The notes: generated from the letters alone by a model not told the origin. A DNA stretch of 64,000 bases from Pseudomonadota bacterium (GCA_020161575.1 JAIUNR010000002.1:62001-126000); one strand, 5' to 3'; counted from the first letter of the stretch, positions 17,483 through 27,006 are shown. A program made the numbers and translations.

Positions 17483-17567
17483 TGGTGCCCAGGAGAGGAC
17501 TCGAACCTCCACGGTGTTACCCACTGGTACCTGAAACCAGCGCGTCTACCAATTCCGCCACCTGGGC
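17483..17567 (-). tRNA. tRNA-Leu (anticodon CAG)
   Basis: An 85-nt class II tRNA including an encoded CCA. The acceptor stem GCCCAGG pairs with CCTGGGC, the D-arm has GGCGGAATTGGTAGACGC, the anticodon stem CTGGT/ACCAG encloses the loop TTCAGGT with anticodon CAG, there is a long variable arm (GTGGGTAACACC), and the T-arm contains GGTTCGAGTCC. It appears intact, so the adjacent decayed element did not inactivate it. Confidence 0.97.
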
Positions 17568-17577
17568 ACGGGCGCCT

Positions 17578-17606
17578 TCAATGGCGGCGAGCGCGGGCTT
17601 TGTCAA
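17578..17606 (-). promoter_or_regulatory. Sigma-70-type promoter of tRNA-Leu
   Basis: On the minus strand TTGACA (17606-17601) is followed after 17 bases by CATTGA (17583-17578), ending 11 bases before the mature tRNA 5' end. The perfect -35 and correct spacing fit a strong stable-RNA promoter. Confidence 0.6.
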
Positions 17607-17711
17607 CCGGGTCCGCGCAAGGATTTTCTTGAGATCTTGTGAGACAGTGCCACATTGATGGCTGGAGGGCTGAATCCTTCCGTTAAATCTGACAAAAGCG
17701 GAAATCGGACC

Positions 17712-18083
17712 ATGCAGGAAACCCGCGATAACGAACCGGAAATCTCGAAGCCGCTCGACCCGCTCTTCGCGCTCCTGATCACCAACGGCATCTGGGGCGG
17801 GGTATTGGGCCTGCTGTTTGTCGGCGGCGTGCTGGCGCTCGATCTGGGACGCATACGCAGCCTTGTTCTTGCTGCGCCGGAAGGTGCGCTTGCCCTCGCG
17901 CTCCTATGCGTCGGAAGCGTCGTGACCTTTTCGAGCGTCGCGATGGGCGGCGCCGTCATGATGTCAGGACCGACATCGCCAAAGCCCCCGAAAGGTGGCA
18001 ACAAGCAGCACACTATCCCGGCTCGCCCTGCCCTCGCTGTGGCTGCCGCCCGGCAGCGCAAGCCCAGGCGGTCAGGGATCTAG
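17712..18083 (+). CDS. Hypothetical protein with two membrane segments
   Basis: 123 residues from ATG 17712 (MQETRDNEPE); an in-frame ATG at 17658 would add 18 residues but lacks a better ribosome site. Two hydrophobic segments lie near residues 18-42 and 58-85, separated by a short basic loop, and the C-terminus is Pro-, Gly- and Lys/Arg-rich. The layout suggests an inner-membrane hairpin with both ends in the cytoplasm. No family recognised. It sits between tRNA-Leu and an epimerase gene on the same strand. Confidence 0.55.
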   Translation: MQETRDNEPEISKPLDPLFALLITNGIWGGVLGLLFVGGVLALDLGRIRSLVLAAPEGALALALLCVGSVVTFSSVAMGGAVMMSGPTSPKPPKGGNKQHTIPARPALAVAAARQRKPRRSGI

Positions 18084-18179
18084 CACGCCAGACTTGACGC
18101 TCGCGCCATCTTGGTGAAGTGAGCAAGGAACAGGGTATTTTGCATCATCGCGCCGATGATTCGGCAGACGGGGGTAGGC

Positions 18180-19133
18180 ATGGCCGCGAAACTGGTGACG
18201 ATTTTCGGTGGTTCGGGCTTCATCGGGCGCCACCTCGTGCGGGCACTGGCGAAAGACGGATGGCGCATCCGCGTCGCGGTTCGCCGGCCGGATCTCGCAG
18301 GCCATCTCCAGCCGCTCGGCGGCGTGGGGCAGATTCATGCCGTGCAGGCCAATCTGCGCTACCGCGATTCCATCGCCCATGCACTCATAGGCGCGGATGC
18401 AGTGGTCAATCTTGTCGGTATTCTGCACGAATCCGGGCGGCAGAATTTTGCAAGCGTCCAGACCCAGGGCGCGCGTTTCGTGGCCGAAGAAGCCGCGAGG
18501 GCGGGAATCACCAATTTCGTACAGCTCTCGGCCATCGGCGCGGATGAGAATTCCGCTTCGGATTATGCCCGCACCAAGGCGCTTGGCGAGAAGGCCGTTC
18601 TCGCCGCCGTGCCGGGCGCGGTGATCCTCCGGCCATCGATTGTTTTCGGCCCTGAGGACAAGTTCTTCAACCGCTTTGCCGATCTGGCCAGGTTTACGCC
18701 TTTCCTGCCGCTGATCGGCGGAGGAGAGACGAAATTCCAGCCTGTTTTTGTCGGCGATGTCGCGGAAGCCGCGCGCCGTGCCCTTTCGGGGGGCGCCAAA
18801 GCCGGCGCGACTTACGAACTGGGCGGACCGGAAGTTGCCTCGTTCAAGCATCTGCTCGAGTTCATCCTGGAGACCACCGTGCGCAAACGCCTTTTGCTGC
18901 CGGTTCCTTTCGCGCTGGCAAAGCTTAAGGCGAGCGTTCTCGAAAAGCTCCCCGGCAAGCTCCTGACCGTGGATCAGGTGACGTTGCTTGAATCCGACAA
19001 CATCGTCAGCGCAGCGGCAGCCAAGGAAAGCCGGACGCTGGAAGGGCTGGGAATCACGACGTCGAGCTATGAGGCCATCGTGCCGAGCTATCTCTACAGC
19101 TTCCGCCCGCATGGGCAGTTCGCGCGCGCCTGA
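18180..19133 (+). CDS. NDUFA9-like atypical SDR NAD(P)-binding protein
   Basis: 317 residues. The N-terminus has the extended-SDR nucleotide motif VTIFGGSGFIGRHLVRAL. The usual catalytic YxxxK is represented by SDYARTKALGEKAV. The downstream text (RPSIVFGPEDKFFNRFADLA, PLIGGGETKFQPVFVGDVA) is typical of the bacterial complex I NDUFA9-like subfamily, which binds NADPH and is associated with the respiratory chain or quinone metabolism. Start at ATG 18180 has GGGGGTAGG upstream. A hairpin with a T run ends the unit about 100 bases downstream. Confidence 0.85.
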   Translation: MAAKLVTIFGGSGFIGRHLVRALAKDGWRIRVAVRRPDLAGHLQPLGGVGQIHAVQANLRYRDSIAHALIGADAVVNLVGILHESGRQNFASVQTQGARFVAEEAARAGITNFVQLSAIGADENSASDYARTKALGEKAVLAAVPGAVILRPSIVFGPEDKFFNRFADLARFTPFLPLIGGGETKFQPVFVGDVAEAARRALSGGAKAGATYELGGPEVASFKHLLEFILETTVRKRLLLPVPFALAKLKASVLEKLPGKLLTVDQVTLLESDNIVSAAAAKESRTLEGLGITTSSYEAIVPSYLYSFRPHGQFARA

Positions 19134-19235
19134 GCGCCTTAGACCGGCTCTGGCAAGCCGGAGGCCGCGCGCTGACGGATAACTGTGCTCCTCTCGGGCC
19201 TCAGCGCGCGCCCGCAAAGCGGACTGAGTGGGGAC

Positions 19236-19274
19236 ACTCTCACCCGCGTGGAATCTGGTGAGAGTTCTGTTTTT
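19236..19274 (+). terminator. Rho-independent terminator after epimerase gene
   Basis: A 9-bp perfect stem ACTCTCACC/GGTGAGAGT with a 12-base loop, followed by TCTGTTTTT. It lies in the 388-base gap between the epimerase and the binding-protein gene; the rest of that gap (19275-19521) should hold the promoter of the binding protein, though no clear -35/-10 pair was seen. Confidence 0.7.
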
Positions 19275-19521
19275 GAGGATTCGACTTTCCTCAATCCTGG
19301 CTTGAAACCACGTCAATTCAGCCGGCAAAACAACAGTTGCGGCCACTTGTCTGACGAGCGCGCGCTCGCGGTCGCAAAGACGAAGATTGCCCGCAGGCCC
19401 TCGAAATTATTTGGGTTTTTCGGGCAGCCGCTGCCAAACCTCCTCGGCGAGACTTGCAAAACAGCGGTGAGAGCGCAACACTGCGCGCGTGCATCCAAGC
19501 ACCTTTTGGGAGGACAACAAT

Positions 19522-21311
19522 ATGCAGGAAGAACAACTGCGCTCCATGATCGCAGAGGTCAAGTCAGGGACAATGGATCGGCGCGCTTTCATCCAGCGGC
19601 TGGCGGCCTATGGCCTCGCTGCCCCGATGGCGAGCCAGATTCTGTTGAACGCCGGCGTTGCCCAGGCGCAGACCAAGTTCGATTACAAGCCCACCAAGCG
19701 CGGCGGCGGTGGATTGCTCAAGCTGCTCTGGTGGCAGGCGCCAACCCTGCTGAACCCGCATTTTGCCGTCGGCACCAAGGATCAGGATGCAAGCCGCCTG
19801 TTCTACGAGCCGCTGGCCGCATTCGATTCGGATGCCAACCTCGTCCCCATCCTCGCTTCCGAAATTCCGACCCGCGAGAATGGCGGCCTCTCGGCGGATG
19901 GCAAGAACGTCATCTGGAAAATCAAACCGGGCGTGAAGTGGCATGACGGCAAGCCGCTCACGGTTGAGGACGTGATCTTCACCTGGGAGTTCAACAAGGA
20001 TCCGGCGACCGCGACCGTCAATCTCGGCAGCTACCGCGACATGAAGGTCGAGAAGGTCGACGATCTCACGGTCAAGATCACCTTCGATGCGCCGGTAGTG
20101 TTCTGGGCCGCGGCCTATGTCGGCAACGTGGGCATGATCATTCCGAAGCATTTGTTCGGGAATTACACAGGTGCCAAGGGACGCGAAGCGCCCGCGAACA
20201 TTATGCCGGTCGGCACCGGCCCCTATAAATGCACGGAATTCAAGCCCGGCGATATCGTCAAGGGCGTGATCAACACCGACTACCACATGGCAAACCGCCC
20301 GCATTTCGACGCGGTCGAGATGAAGGGCGGCGGCGATGCGGTTTCCGCTGCGCGCGCCGTGATCCAGACCGGGGAATACGATTTCGCCTGGAACATGCAG
20401 GTCGAGGACGAAATCCTTATCCGCCTCGAGCAAGGCGGCAAGGGCAATGCCGTTTTCGTCCCGTCGAACTCGGTCGAGTTCATCTGCCTCAACAGCGCCG
20501 ATCCGAATACGGAGATCGAGGGCGAGCGTTCGCACCCGAAATCCAAGCATCCGGCCTTCTCGGACCCCGCCGTCCGCAAGGCGATGGGCCTGCTGATCGA
20601 TCGCGAATCGATCCAGAAGCACATTTACGGGCGTGCCGGCGTTGTCACGCCGAATTACATCAACCTTCCCAAGCAGTTCAATTCCCCGAACACCAAGTGG
20701 GAATACAGCATCGAGAAGGCGGCTGCGCTTCTGGATGCGGCAGGGTGGAAGCCGGGGCCAGACGGCGTTCGCGCGAAGGACGGCAAGCGCCTCAAGTTTG
20801 TCTTCCAGACCTCGACCAATTCGCCACGTCAGAAGGCGCAGGCGATTGTCAAGCAATCGTGCCAGAAGGCCGGCATCGACATCGAGCTGAAATCGGTCGT
20901 CGCCTCGGTCTTCTTCTCGACCGATGTGGCGAACCCGGACACGACAAGCAAGTTCTACGCGGACATGCAGATGTTCACCTGGTCCGTAACCCGGCCCGAC
21001 CCGGCCGCGACCCTGCTCCAGTTCGTTTCCTGGGAAGTTGCCTCGAAGAGCAACAACTGGCAGCGCGCCAACTTCTCGCGCTGGACGAACGAGGAATACG
21101 ACAAGACCTATAAGCTGATGGACACCGAACTGGACCCCGCGAAGCGCGCGGCCCATATCATCAAGCTCAACGACCTGATGATCAACGACAACGTTTTCAT
21201 CCCGATCATCATGCGTCCGCTGGTACAGGCGGTGAAGAAGGGCTCGTGCCCCGGCTCTCCACCTGGGATGGTAATATCGGCGGCATCTTCGATTGGTACC
21301 GCGAAGCCTGA
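19522..21311 (+). pseudogene. Orphan family-5 ABC peptide-binding protein, 3' frameshift
   Basis: A periplasmic binding protein of the oligopeptide/dipeptide type. The N-terminus has a twin-arginine-like signal (MDRRAFIQRLAAYGL ... AGVAQAQ), so Tat export is likely. Family marks include FAVGTKDQDASRLFYEPLA and PVGTGPYKC. Near 21241-21243 the frame shifts: as it stands translation would run on to 21426 with a nonsense tail. Adding one base gives KKG followed by LVPRLSTWDGN and an ending FDWYREA at TGA 21309, for 596 residues, matching its 597-residue paralogue at 61385. A strong hairpin follows that stop. GGGAGG precedes ATG 19522. No permease genes are adjacent. It may still make a mostly complete protein. 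Confidence 0.8.
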
Positions 21312-21328
21312 GCTGCTTCACAACCAAC

Positions 21329-21353
21329 GCGACGGCGGCTCTGCCGCCGTCGC
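21329..21353 (+). terminator. Strong hairpin after the binding-protein gene
   Basis: An 11-bp perfect stem GCGACGGCGGC/GCCGCCGTCGC with a TCT loop, starting 17 bases after the TGA at 21309-21311. It lacks a T run. Its position supports that TGA as the original gene end, because the frameshifted frame would read straight through it. Confidence 0.55.
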
Positions 21354-21456
21354 ATCCATGACCCGACCCGGGTATCGGCGTGATTGCCATGCTCCTGATC
21401 GCACTGCGTTTCGCGAACCGGCTTGACTGATCCCCCTCGCTGTCCTTTGCCGGTTT

Positions 21457-22452
21457 TCAGCCCGGCAGCACCAGCACGCGGTCCGGCGGAGTATGGCCGT
21501 CGATGAAGGTCTTGATGTTGATGATGACCTTCTCGCCCATCTCGTTCCGGCTTTCCACCGTCGATGAGCCCATATGCGGCAGGAGCGCGACCTTTCCCTG
21601 CTCGGCGAGGCGCAGCAGGCGGGGAGAAACCGCGGGTTCGTGCTCATAGACATCGAGCGCGGCGCCGGCCAGCTGGCCTGCTTCAAGGACATCCGCGAGC
21701 GATTCCGTATCAACGATTTCGCCCCGCGCGGTATTCACGAGGATCGCCTCGGGCTTCATCAGCTTGAGACGACGCCCCGAGAGCAGATGGAAGGTGGAGG
21801 GCGTATGAGGGCAATGGATCGAGATGATGTCCATGCGCCCGAGCATGCGGTCGAGAGAATCCCAATAGGTTGCCTCGACCTCTTCCTCGATGCGTTTCGC
21901 GGCGGGGCGACGGTTATGGTAATGCACCTGAAGGCCGAATGCGCGCGCCCGCCGCGCCAGCGCCAGCCCGATGCGCCCCATGCCGATGATCCCAAGGCGT
22001 TTGCCATGAATTCTCTGGCCAAGCATCCAGCCGGGCGACCAGCCATGCCATTGCCCTGCGGGAATGACTCGGGCCCCCTCGACGAAGCGGCGTGACACCG
22101 CGACGATCAGCGCCATGGTGAAATCCGCCATGTCCTCGGTGAGGACGCCAGGCGTATTCGTGACGGTGATCGCGCGCTTCATCGCAGCGGCGACATCGAT
22201 ATTGTCGGTGCCGTTGCCGAAATTGGCGATGAGGCGCATTTGTGGCCCTGCGGCAGCGATGATCTCCTCATCGATCCTATCGGTGATCGTCGGAACCACG
22301 ACGCGCGCGCGGGCAAAAGCTGCCTTGAGCGCATCGCGCGACATCGGCGCGTCATCTGTGCTGCATTCGAGGTCGAAAAGCTCGCGCATGCGCGCCTCGA
22401 TCCCTGAAGGAAGGCGGCGTGTGACGATGACGAGCGGCTTATCGCGATTCAT
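21457..22452 (-). CDS. D-2-hydroxyacid dehydrogenase (glyoxylate reductase-like)
   Basis: 331 residues. The NAD(P)-binding domain has GIIGMGRIGLALARRARAFG, and the catalytic set is visible: Arg in VNTARGEIVD, Glu in ALDVYEHEP, and His in LLPHMGSSTVESR. This is the SerA/GhrB/GyaR type that reduces glyoxylate, hydroxypyruvate or other 2-oxo acids. The start at ATG 22452 (MNRDKPLVIVTRR) has AGGA upstream; the frame continues upstream, but that portion overlaps the promoter of the divergent SH3 gene and is not family-like. Confidence 0.9.
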   Translation of the reverse strand: MNRDKPLVIVTRRLPSGIEARMRELFDLECSTDDAPMSRDALKAAFARARVVVPTITDRIDEEIIAAAGPQMRLIANFGNGTDNIDVAAAMKRAITVTNTPGVLTEDMADFTMALIVAVSRRFVEGARVIPAGQWHGWSPGWMLGQRIHGKRLGIIGMGRIGLALARRARAFGLQVHYHNRRPAAKRIEEEVEATYWDSLDRMLGRMDIISIHCPHTPSTFHLLSGRRLKLMKPEAILVNTARGEIVDTESLADVLEAGQLAGAALDVYEHEPAVSPRLLRLAEQGKVALLPHMGSSTVESRNEMGEKVIINIKTFIDGHTPPDRVLVLPG

Positions 22453-22669
22453 GGTCCTGTCCGGGGCACGGCTACGGCGCGCCCGGCTTTCCTGACACGG
22501 AAAGGCCGACATACGCCCAAGTCGATCTTGTTCCCAAGCCGCTATAAACGCAACGTTAACGGCCATCATCAAAAAAGACGCAATGTCACAGAAATCGCCG
22601 TGTTTTCCGCGCAAGCCTGTGCGGATCGCGCTATAGTAGACATTGTCGTGCAGGAGGCTGTTCCCGATT

Positions 22670-23206
22670 ATGCGTCGTTTTTTCAACAGGCTTCCGATCG
22701 CCTCGATCTTGCCCGCCATGCTCGCCGCGTTTGTCGCCAATCCGGCGCGTGCCGATGACCAGTTGACCACCGGCACGGTGACGAAGCTGCCGATTCCCCG
22801 CTTTGTCAGCCTGAAACCATCGGATACGCCGATGCGCGAGGGGCCGAGCAAGGAGCATCGCATCAAATGGGTGTTCAAGCGCGAGGGCCTGCCGGTCGAG
22901 GTGGTGGGCGAGCATGAGCAATGGCGCCGCATCCGCGATTCGGAGGCAACCGAGGGCTGGGTCTATTTCGGGCGGCTTTCCAACCGCCGCACGGTGATCA
23001 TCCGCGCCGGCAAGGAAAAACCCGAACAGGCCCTCTACAAGGATGACCGGGACAGCGCGGCGATCGTCGCGAAGCTTGAGCCGGGCGTGATCGCCAATGT
23101 CGAATCCTGCTCCACAGCCTGGTGCAAGGTCAGCGTCGAGGGCTATCAGGGCTATGTGAAAAAAGACGCTGTCTGGGGCGTCTACACGGATGAGCGGGTC
23201 AAATAG
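22670..23206 (+). CDS. Periplasmic bacterial SH3-domain protein
   Basis: 178 residues with a signal peptide (RRFFNRLPIASILPAMLAAF ... ANPARA). The mature part has two bacterial SH3-like units: LKPSDTPMREGPSKEHRIKWVF ... WRRIRDSEATEGWVYFG, then AIVAKLEPGVIANVESCSTAWCKVSVEGYQGYVKKD (read in parts). Such proteins bind peptidoglycan or peptides in the periplasm. The family is common and conserved in Hyphomicrobiales. AGGAGG lies upstream of ATG 22670, at a slightly long spacing. The DUF1801 gene follows after 14 bases on the same strand. Confidence 0.83.
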   Translation: MRRFFNRLPIASILPAMLAAFVANPARADDQLTTGTVTKLPIPRFVSLKPSDTPMREGPSKEHRIKWVFKREGLPVEVVGEHEQWRRIRDSEATEGWVYFGRLSNRRTVIIRAGKEKPEQALYKDDRDSAAIVAKLEPGVIANVESCSTAWCKVSVEGYQGYVKKDAVWGVYTDERVK

Positions 23207-23220
23207 GCAAGGCGCGCGGC

Positions 23221-23580
23221 ATGGCAGGCGGGCAGATCACGGATTACATAGCCGGATTGCCGGCAGATGTCCGTCCGCTCGCCGAAGCGATACGCGACAC
23301 GATCCGGCGCGCTGCGCCTGAAAGCGTGGAAGGCGTGAAATACGGCATTCCGAGCTTCGCACTGGCCGGTCGGTCGATCATCTACTTCGGCGTTTGGAAA
23401 AAACACGTCGCACTTTACCCGATCTATGCGGGAAGCGCGCAATTTGAACGCGAGATTGCCCCCTACAGGACGAAGAAGGACACAGTCCGTTTCCCGCTAG
23501 GCAAGCCAATTCCGTATGATCTGATTACCAGGATTGTTCAGTCGCAGCTCTCACGATTGCCCCTTCCGGAAGCGGAGTGA
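23221..23580 (+). CDS. DUF1801 / YdhG-like protein
   Basis: 119 residues. The text VRPLAEAIRDTIRRAAPESVEGVKYGIPSFALAGRSIIYFGVWKKHVALYPI (read in parts) and the ending RFPLGKPIPYDLITRIV are typical of DUF1801, a small single-domain fold related to frataxin/CyaY-like YdhG proteins. Biochemical role is not established. It closely follows the SH3-domain gene and converges on irr. Confidence 0.82.
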   Translation: MAGGQITDYIAGLPADVRPLAEAIRDTIRRAAPESVEGVKYGIPSFALAGRSIIYFGVWKKHVALYPIYAGSAQFEREIAPYRTKKDTVRFPLGKPIPYDLITRIVQSQLSRLPLPEAE

Positions 23581-23593
23581 GCGGCAGCCCGTA

Positions 23594-24076
23594 TCAATCC
23601 GGCTTGCGGCGCAGACGGACGACAACCTCGACCCGTGCGACCTCCATCCCCTCCGGCGTTTCCGGCAGGTTGGATACCTGGATGTCATGCGCGGGGATAT
23701 CGACCAGTCCGTCCCCGCCTTCGACGAAGAAATGGTGATGATCGGAGGTATTGGTGTCGAAGTAGGTGCGCGAGCCGTCGATCGCGATTTCGCGCAGCAG
23801 GCCGACCTGCGTGAACTGGTTCAGCGTGTTGTAGATCGTCGCGAGCGAGACCGGGACACGCGCGCGCTGCGCTTCCTCGAACAGGGTCTCGGCCGAGAGG
23901 TGGCGATCGCCGCGCCCGAAGAGAAGCCAGCCGAGCGCGACGCGTTGCCGGGTCGGACGCAGCCCCACTTCGCGCAGACGCTCCTTGAGGTCGTGCACAG
24001 GGCAGCCGGCCATACGCAGCGGAGCATTCCCGCTCTTTGCCGTCACCGGATCAATCAGCGACACCATTCGCGCCAC
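23594..24076 (-). CDS. irr: Iron response regulator Irr (Fur family)
   Basis: About 160 residues. The sequence GCPVHDLKERLREVGLRPTRQRVALGWLLFG, read in parts, carries the N-terminal Cys-Pro heme regulatory motif and the Fur helix-turn-helix; TIYNTLNQFTQVGLLREI is the recognition region, and DHHHFF is the second heme/metal site. These features are those of rhizobial Irr, which senses heme made at the ferrochelatase step and represses iron-consuming genes when iron is low. I favour GTG 24076, with GGAGAG five bases upstream; ATG 24067 is the alternative. It is divergent from the fabA operon. Confidence 0.9.
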   Translation of the reverse strand: MARMVSLIDPVTAKSGNAPLRMAGCPVHDLKERLREVGLRPTRQRVALGWLLFGRGDRHLSAETLFEEAQRARVPVSLATIYNTLNQFTQVGLLREIAIDGSRTYFDTNTSDHHHFFVEGGDGLVDIPAHDIQVSNLPETPEGMEVARVEVVVRLRRKPD

Positions 24077-24329
24077 GGGGCTCTCCTTGTCGGAATGACA
24101 ATTAGTTGCGCTTTTTTGGCTAGCGCCCTTTGCGGCGCAACACAAGCCTTTCATGGCTGCTCGTGCGTGCAGGGTAAATGATACGCCCCCGGGATTTTTC
24201 ATTCCCATCCCCCTGCGAGGCGAAAATTCAGTTCATGCCTCCGCGCTTTTGGTCTAGACGGAAACGCAATTGACAGATTTATGGCAAACCCGCCCCTGAT
24301 GCGGGGAATGAACGACAGCAAGGGCGACG

Positions 24330-24851
24330 ATGAGCACCGAAGCAGCCAGCCGGCAATCGAGTTTCACCTATGAAGAGCTGCTCGCTTGCGGACGCGGCGA
24401 ATTGTTCGGCATGGGCAACGCGCAGCTCCCCTCCCCGCCCATGCTGATGTTCGACCGCATCGCCCATATCGCGGAAACAGGCGGCGCGCATGGCAAGGGC
24501 GAGATCCGCGCGGAACTCGATGTTCGCCCCGACCTCTGGTTCTTCCCGTGCCACTTCAAGGGCGACCCGGTAATGCCGGGCTGCCTCGGGCTCGATGCGC
24601 TGTGGCAATTGACCGGCTTTTTCCTCGGTTGGCTTGGCCTGCCGGGGCGCGGGCGCGCGCTCGGCGTCGGCGAGGTGAAGTTCGCCGATCAGGTCCTGCC
24701 CAGCGTCAGCAAGGTTGTTTATGGCGTGGATGTGAAGCGCGTCTTCAAGGGCAAGCTGGTGCTCGGCATCGCCGATGGCTGGCTTGAGGCGGATGGAAAG
24801 CGCATCTATACCACAACTGATATGCGCGTGGGTCTGTTCCAGCCGACCTGA
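24330..24851 (+). CDS. fabA: 3-hydroxydecanoyl-ACP dehydratase/isomerase
   Basis: 173 residues, standard FabA length. The hot-dog active-site block [20 protein letters not shown] (about residues 68-87) holds the catalytic His, and the Asp lies in [11 protein letters not shown]. FabA dehydrates 3-hydroxydecanoyl-ACP and isomerises the trans-2 to the cis-3 bond, starting unsaturated fatty acid synthesis. It is followed by fabB and fabI, forming the classic alphaproteobacterial operon, and is divergent from irr. Confidence 0.95.
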   Translation: MSTEAASRQSSFTYEELLACGRGELFGMGNAQLPSPPMLMFDRIAHIAETGGAHGKGEIRAELDVRPDLWFFPCHFKGDPVMPGCLGLDALWQLTGFFLGWLGLPGRGRALGVGEVKFADQVLPSVSKVVYGVDVKRVFKGKLVLGIADGWLEADGKRIYTTTDMRVGLFQPT

Positions 24852-24979
24852 GCAGCCTTCTTGCGGTCCGGTATCAGGCTCCCCAATTGGGAAACAGGGA
24901 CCGCAGTTTGAAACTGGCACGCGGTTTTTCCGTGCTGTCGTGATTCCGGTTCGCCGGGCGAGTGGATGGAGAAGTCATA

Positions 24980-26200
24980 ATGAGGCGCGTCGTCATCACC
25001 GGGATGGGCATCGTATCGTCCATCGGCAATGATGTGCAGGAAGTCACCGCATCGCTTCACGCGGCAAAGTCGGGGATCTCCTACGCGACCGATTTCGAGG
25101 CGCATGGCTTCCGCTCCCGCGTTTACGGCAAGCCGAGCCTAGACCCCACCACGATCCTCGATCGCCGCGCCCTGCGCTTTCATGGCGGCGGTACGGCCTG
25201 GAACCATGTCGCGATGGATCAGGCGATCCGCGATGCGGGGCTGGAGGAAGCCGAAATTTCCAACGAGCGCACCGGCATCGTGATGGGTTCCGGCGGCCCT
25301 TCGACCATCGCCCTCATCGAAGCGGTGGATAAGGCGCGCGAAAGCGGCAATTCCAAGCGCGTCGGCCCCTTCGCGGTGCCCAAGGGCATGTCCTCGACAG
25401 CCTCAGCGACGCTCGCGACCTGGTTCAAGATCAAGGGCGTGAACTATTCCATTTCGTCCGCCTGCGCCACCTCGAACCATTGCATCGGCAATGCCTACGA
25501 GCTGATCCAATGGGGCAAGCAGGACCGTGTCTTCGCCGGCGGCTGCGAGGAGCTGGATTGGACCCTTTCCGTGCTTTTCGACGCGATGGGCGCCATGTCG
25601 TCCACCTATAACAACCCGACGGCCTCGCGCGCCTATGACAAGAACCGTGACGGCTTCGTGATCGCGGGGGGAGCGGGCGTCGTCGTTCTCGAGGAATACG
25701 AGACGGCGAAAGCGCGCGGTGCGAAAATCCTCGCAGAAATCGTCGGCTACGGCGCGACCTCGGACGGCTACGACATGGTTGCCCCCTCGGGCGAGGGCGC
25801 GGTGCGCTGCATGCGCATGGCAATGCAGGGCCTGAAGGCGCCGATCGATTATATCAACCCGCACGGCACCTCGACTCCTGTCGGCGACACCAAGGAAATC
25901 GAGGCGATCCGCGAGGTGTTCGGCGCCAAGGCGACCTCGATCCCGATTTCGGCCACCAAATCGCTCACCGGCCATTCGCTGGGGGCTACCGGCGTGCAGG
26001 AAGCGATCTATTCGCTGATCATGATGCAGAACGGCTTCGTCTGCGAGAGCGCGCATATCGAGGAACTCGACCCCGCTTTCGCCGATATGAATATCGTCCG
26101 CAAGCGCATCGACAATGCCAAGCTCGGGCATGTGATGAGCAATTCCTTCGGCTTCGGCGGCACCAACGCGACCATCGTGCTCAAGCACCCGGAGGCGTGA
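24980..26200 (+). CDS. fabB: 3-oxoacyl-ACP synthase I
   Basis: 406 residues. The thiolase-fold catalytic triad is present: Cys in [16 protein letters not shown], and two His in [14 protein letters not shown] and [13 protein letters not shown]. Together with FabA it identifies FabB, the condensing enzyme that elongates cis-3-decenoyl-ACP. ATG 24980 has GGAGAAG upstream; an in-frame ATG at 24962 is not preferred. Its stop overlaps the fabI start (TGATG), indicating translational coupling. Confidence 0.94.
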   Translation: MRRVVITGMGIVSSIGNDVQEVTASLHAAKSGISYATDFEAHGFRSRVYGKPSLDPTTILDRRALRFHGGGTAWNHVAMDQAIRDAGLEEAEISNERTGIVMGSGGPSTIALIEAVDKARESGNSKRVGPFAVPKGMSSTASATLATWFKIKGVNYSISSACATSNHCIGNAYELIQWGKQDRVFAGGCEELDWTLSVLFDAMGAMSSTYNNPTASRAYDKNRDGFVIAGGAGVVVLEEYETAKARGAKILAEIVGYGATSDGYDMVAPSGEGAVRCMRMAMQGLKAPIDYINPHGTSTPVGDTKEIEAIREVFGAKATSIPISATKSLTGHSLGATGVQEAIYSLIMMQNGFVCESAHIEELDPAFADMNIVRKRIDNAKLGHVMSNSFGFGGTNATIVLKHPEA

Positions 26201-27006
26201 TGAGCGTGCTGATGCAAGGCAAGCGCGGCCTCATCATGGGCGTCGCGAACCAGAATTCCATTGCCTGGGGCATGGCGAAGACGCTGGCCGCGCATGGCGC
26301 CGAGCTGGCCTTCACCTATCAGGGCGAGGCGCTCGGCAAGCGCGTGAAACCGCTGGCGGAGAGCGTCGGCTCCTCGCTCGTGCTTCCTTGCGATGTCGAG
26401 GATATCGCCTCGGTCGATGCGCTGTTCGACACTTTGCGCTCGACATGGGGCAGCCTTGATTTCGTGATCCACGCCATCGGATTTTCGGACAAGAACGAGC
26501 TGAAGGGCCGCTACGCCGATACGAGCCGCGATAATTTCTCGCGCACCATGGTCATCTCCTGCTTCTCCTTCACCGAGATTGCGAAACGCGCGGCGGCGAT
26601 GATGCCGAATGGCGGTTCGCTGCTCACGCTGACCTATGGCGGCGCGAACCGGGTTTCGCCGAACTATAACGTGATGGGCGTCGCCAAGGCCGCGCTTGAA
26701 TCCTCCGTGCGCTATCTCGCGGCGGATTACGGGCGGCAGGGCATTCGGGTCAATGCGATTTCCGCCGGCCCGGTCCGCACGCTTGCCGGCGCGGGCATCA
26801 CCGACGCGCGCTTCACCTTCGCCTACCAGACGAAGCATTCGGCGCTTGGTCGCCCGATCACGCTGGAGGAGCTGGGCGGTTCCGCGCTGTACCTGCTCTC
26901 CGACCTTTCCGGCGGCGTGACGGGCGAGATCCACTATGTCGATAGCGGCTATTCCATCATGAAGATGCCGCGCGCCGAGGATATCAGGGGCGAAGCCGAA
27001 GAGTGA
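26200..27006 (+). CDS. fabI: Enoyl-ACP reductase (NADH)
   Basis: 268 residues. The divergent SDR signature is clear: GVANQNSIAWGMAKTLAAHG near the start and YNVMGVAKAALESSVRYLA with the Tyr-x6-Lys pair typical of FabI. It reduces trans-2-enoyl-ACP in the last step of fatty acid elongation and is the triclosan/isoniazid-type target. The ATG overlaps the fabB stop; GTG three bases upstream is also in frame. Its own stop overlaps the start of the DsbA-like gene. Confidence 0.94.
   Translation: MSVLMQGKRGLIMGVANQNSIAWGMAKTLAAHGAELAFTYQGEALGKRVKPLAESVGSSLVLPCDVEDIASVDALFDTLRSTWGSLDFVIHAIGFSDKNELKGRYADTSRDNFSRTMVISCFSFTEIAKRAAAMMPNGGSLLTLTYGGANRVSPNYNVMGVAKAALESSVRYLAADYGRQGIRVNAISAGPVRTLAGAGITDARFTFAYQTKHSALGRPITLEELGGSALYLLSDLSGGVTGEIHYVDSGYSIMKMPRAEDIRGEAEE

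Larger units (their letters stand above)
14250..17485. mobile_element. Decayed integrative element beside tRNA-Leu
   Basis: A 3.2-kb block with all genes on the minus strand, lying directly beyond the 3' end of tRNA-Leu(CAG). It holds a P4-type integrase with a large internal deletion, an AlpA-like helix-turn-helix protein, small phage-type genes with overlapping stops and starts, and an AT-rich frameshifted cargo gene. The position, gene content and base composition indicate an element that entered at the tRNA and then decayed. I found no duplicate of the tRNA 3' end near 14240-14480, so the left border is set by gene content only and no attachment repeat is claimed. Confidence 0.7.

Noticed and set aside
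19275-19521. A sigma-54 promoter (TGGC...TTGC) upstream of the orphan binding protein
   Set aside because: The best match (TGGCTTGAAACCACG) lacks the conserved GC of the -12 element.
24262-24300. A sigma-70 promoter for fabA based on TTGACA at 24270-24275
   Set aside because: No acceptable -10 hexamer lies 16-18 bases downstream, so it is not listed as a feature.
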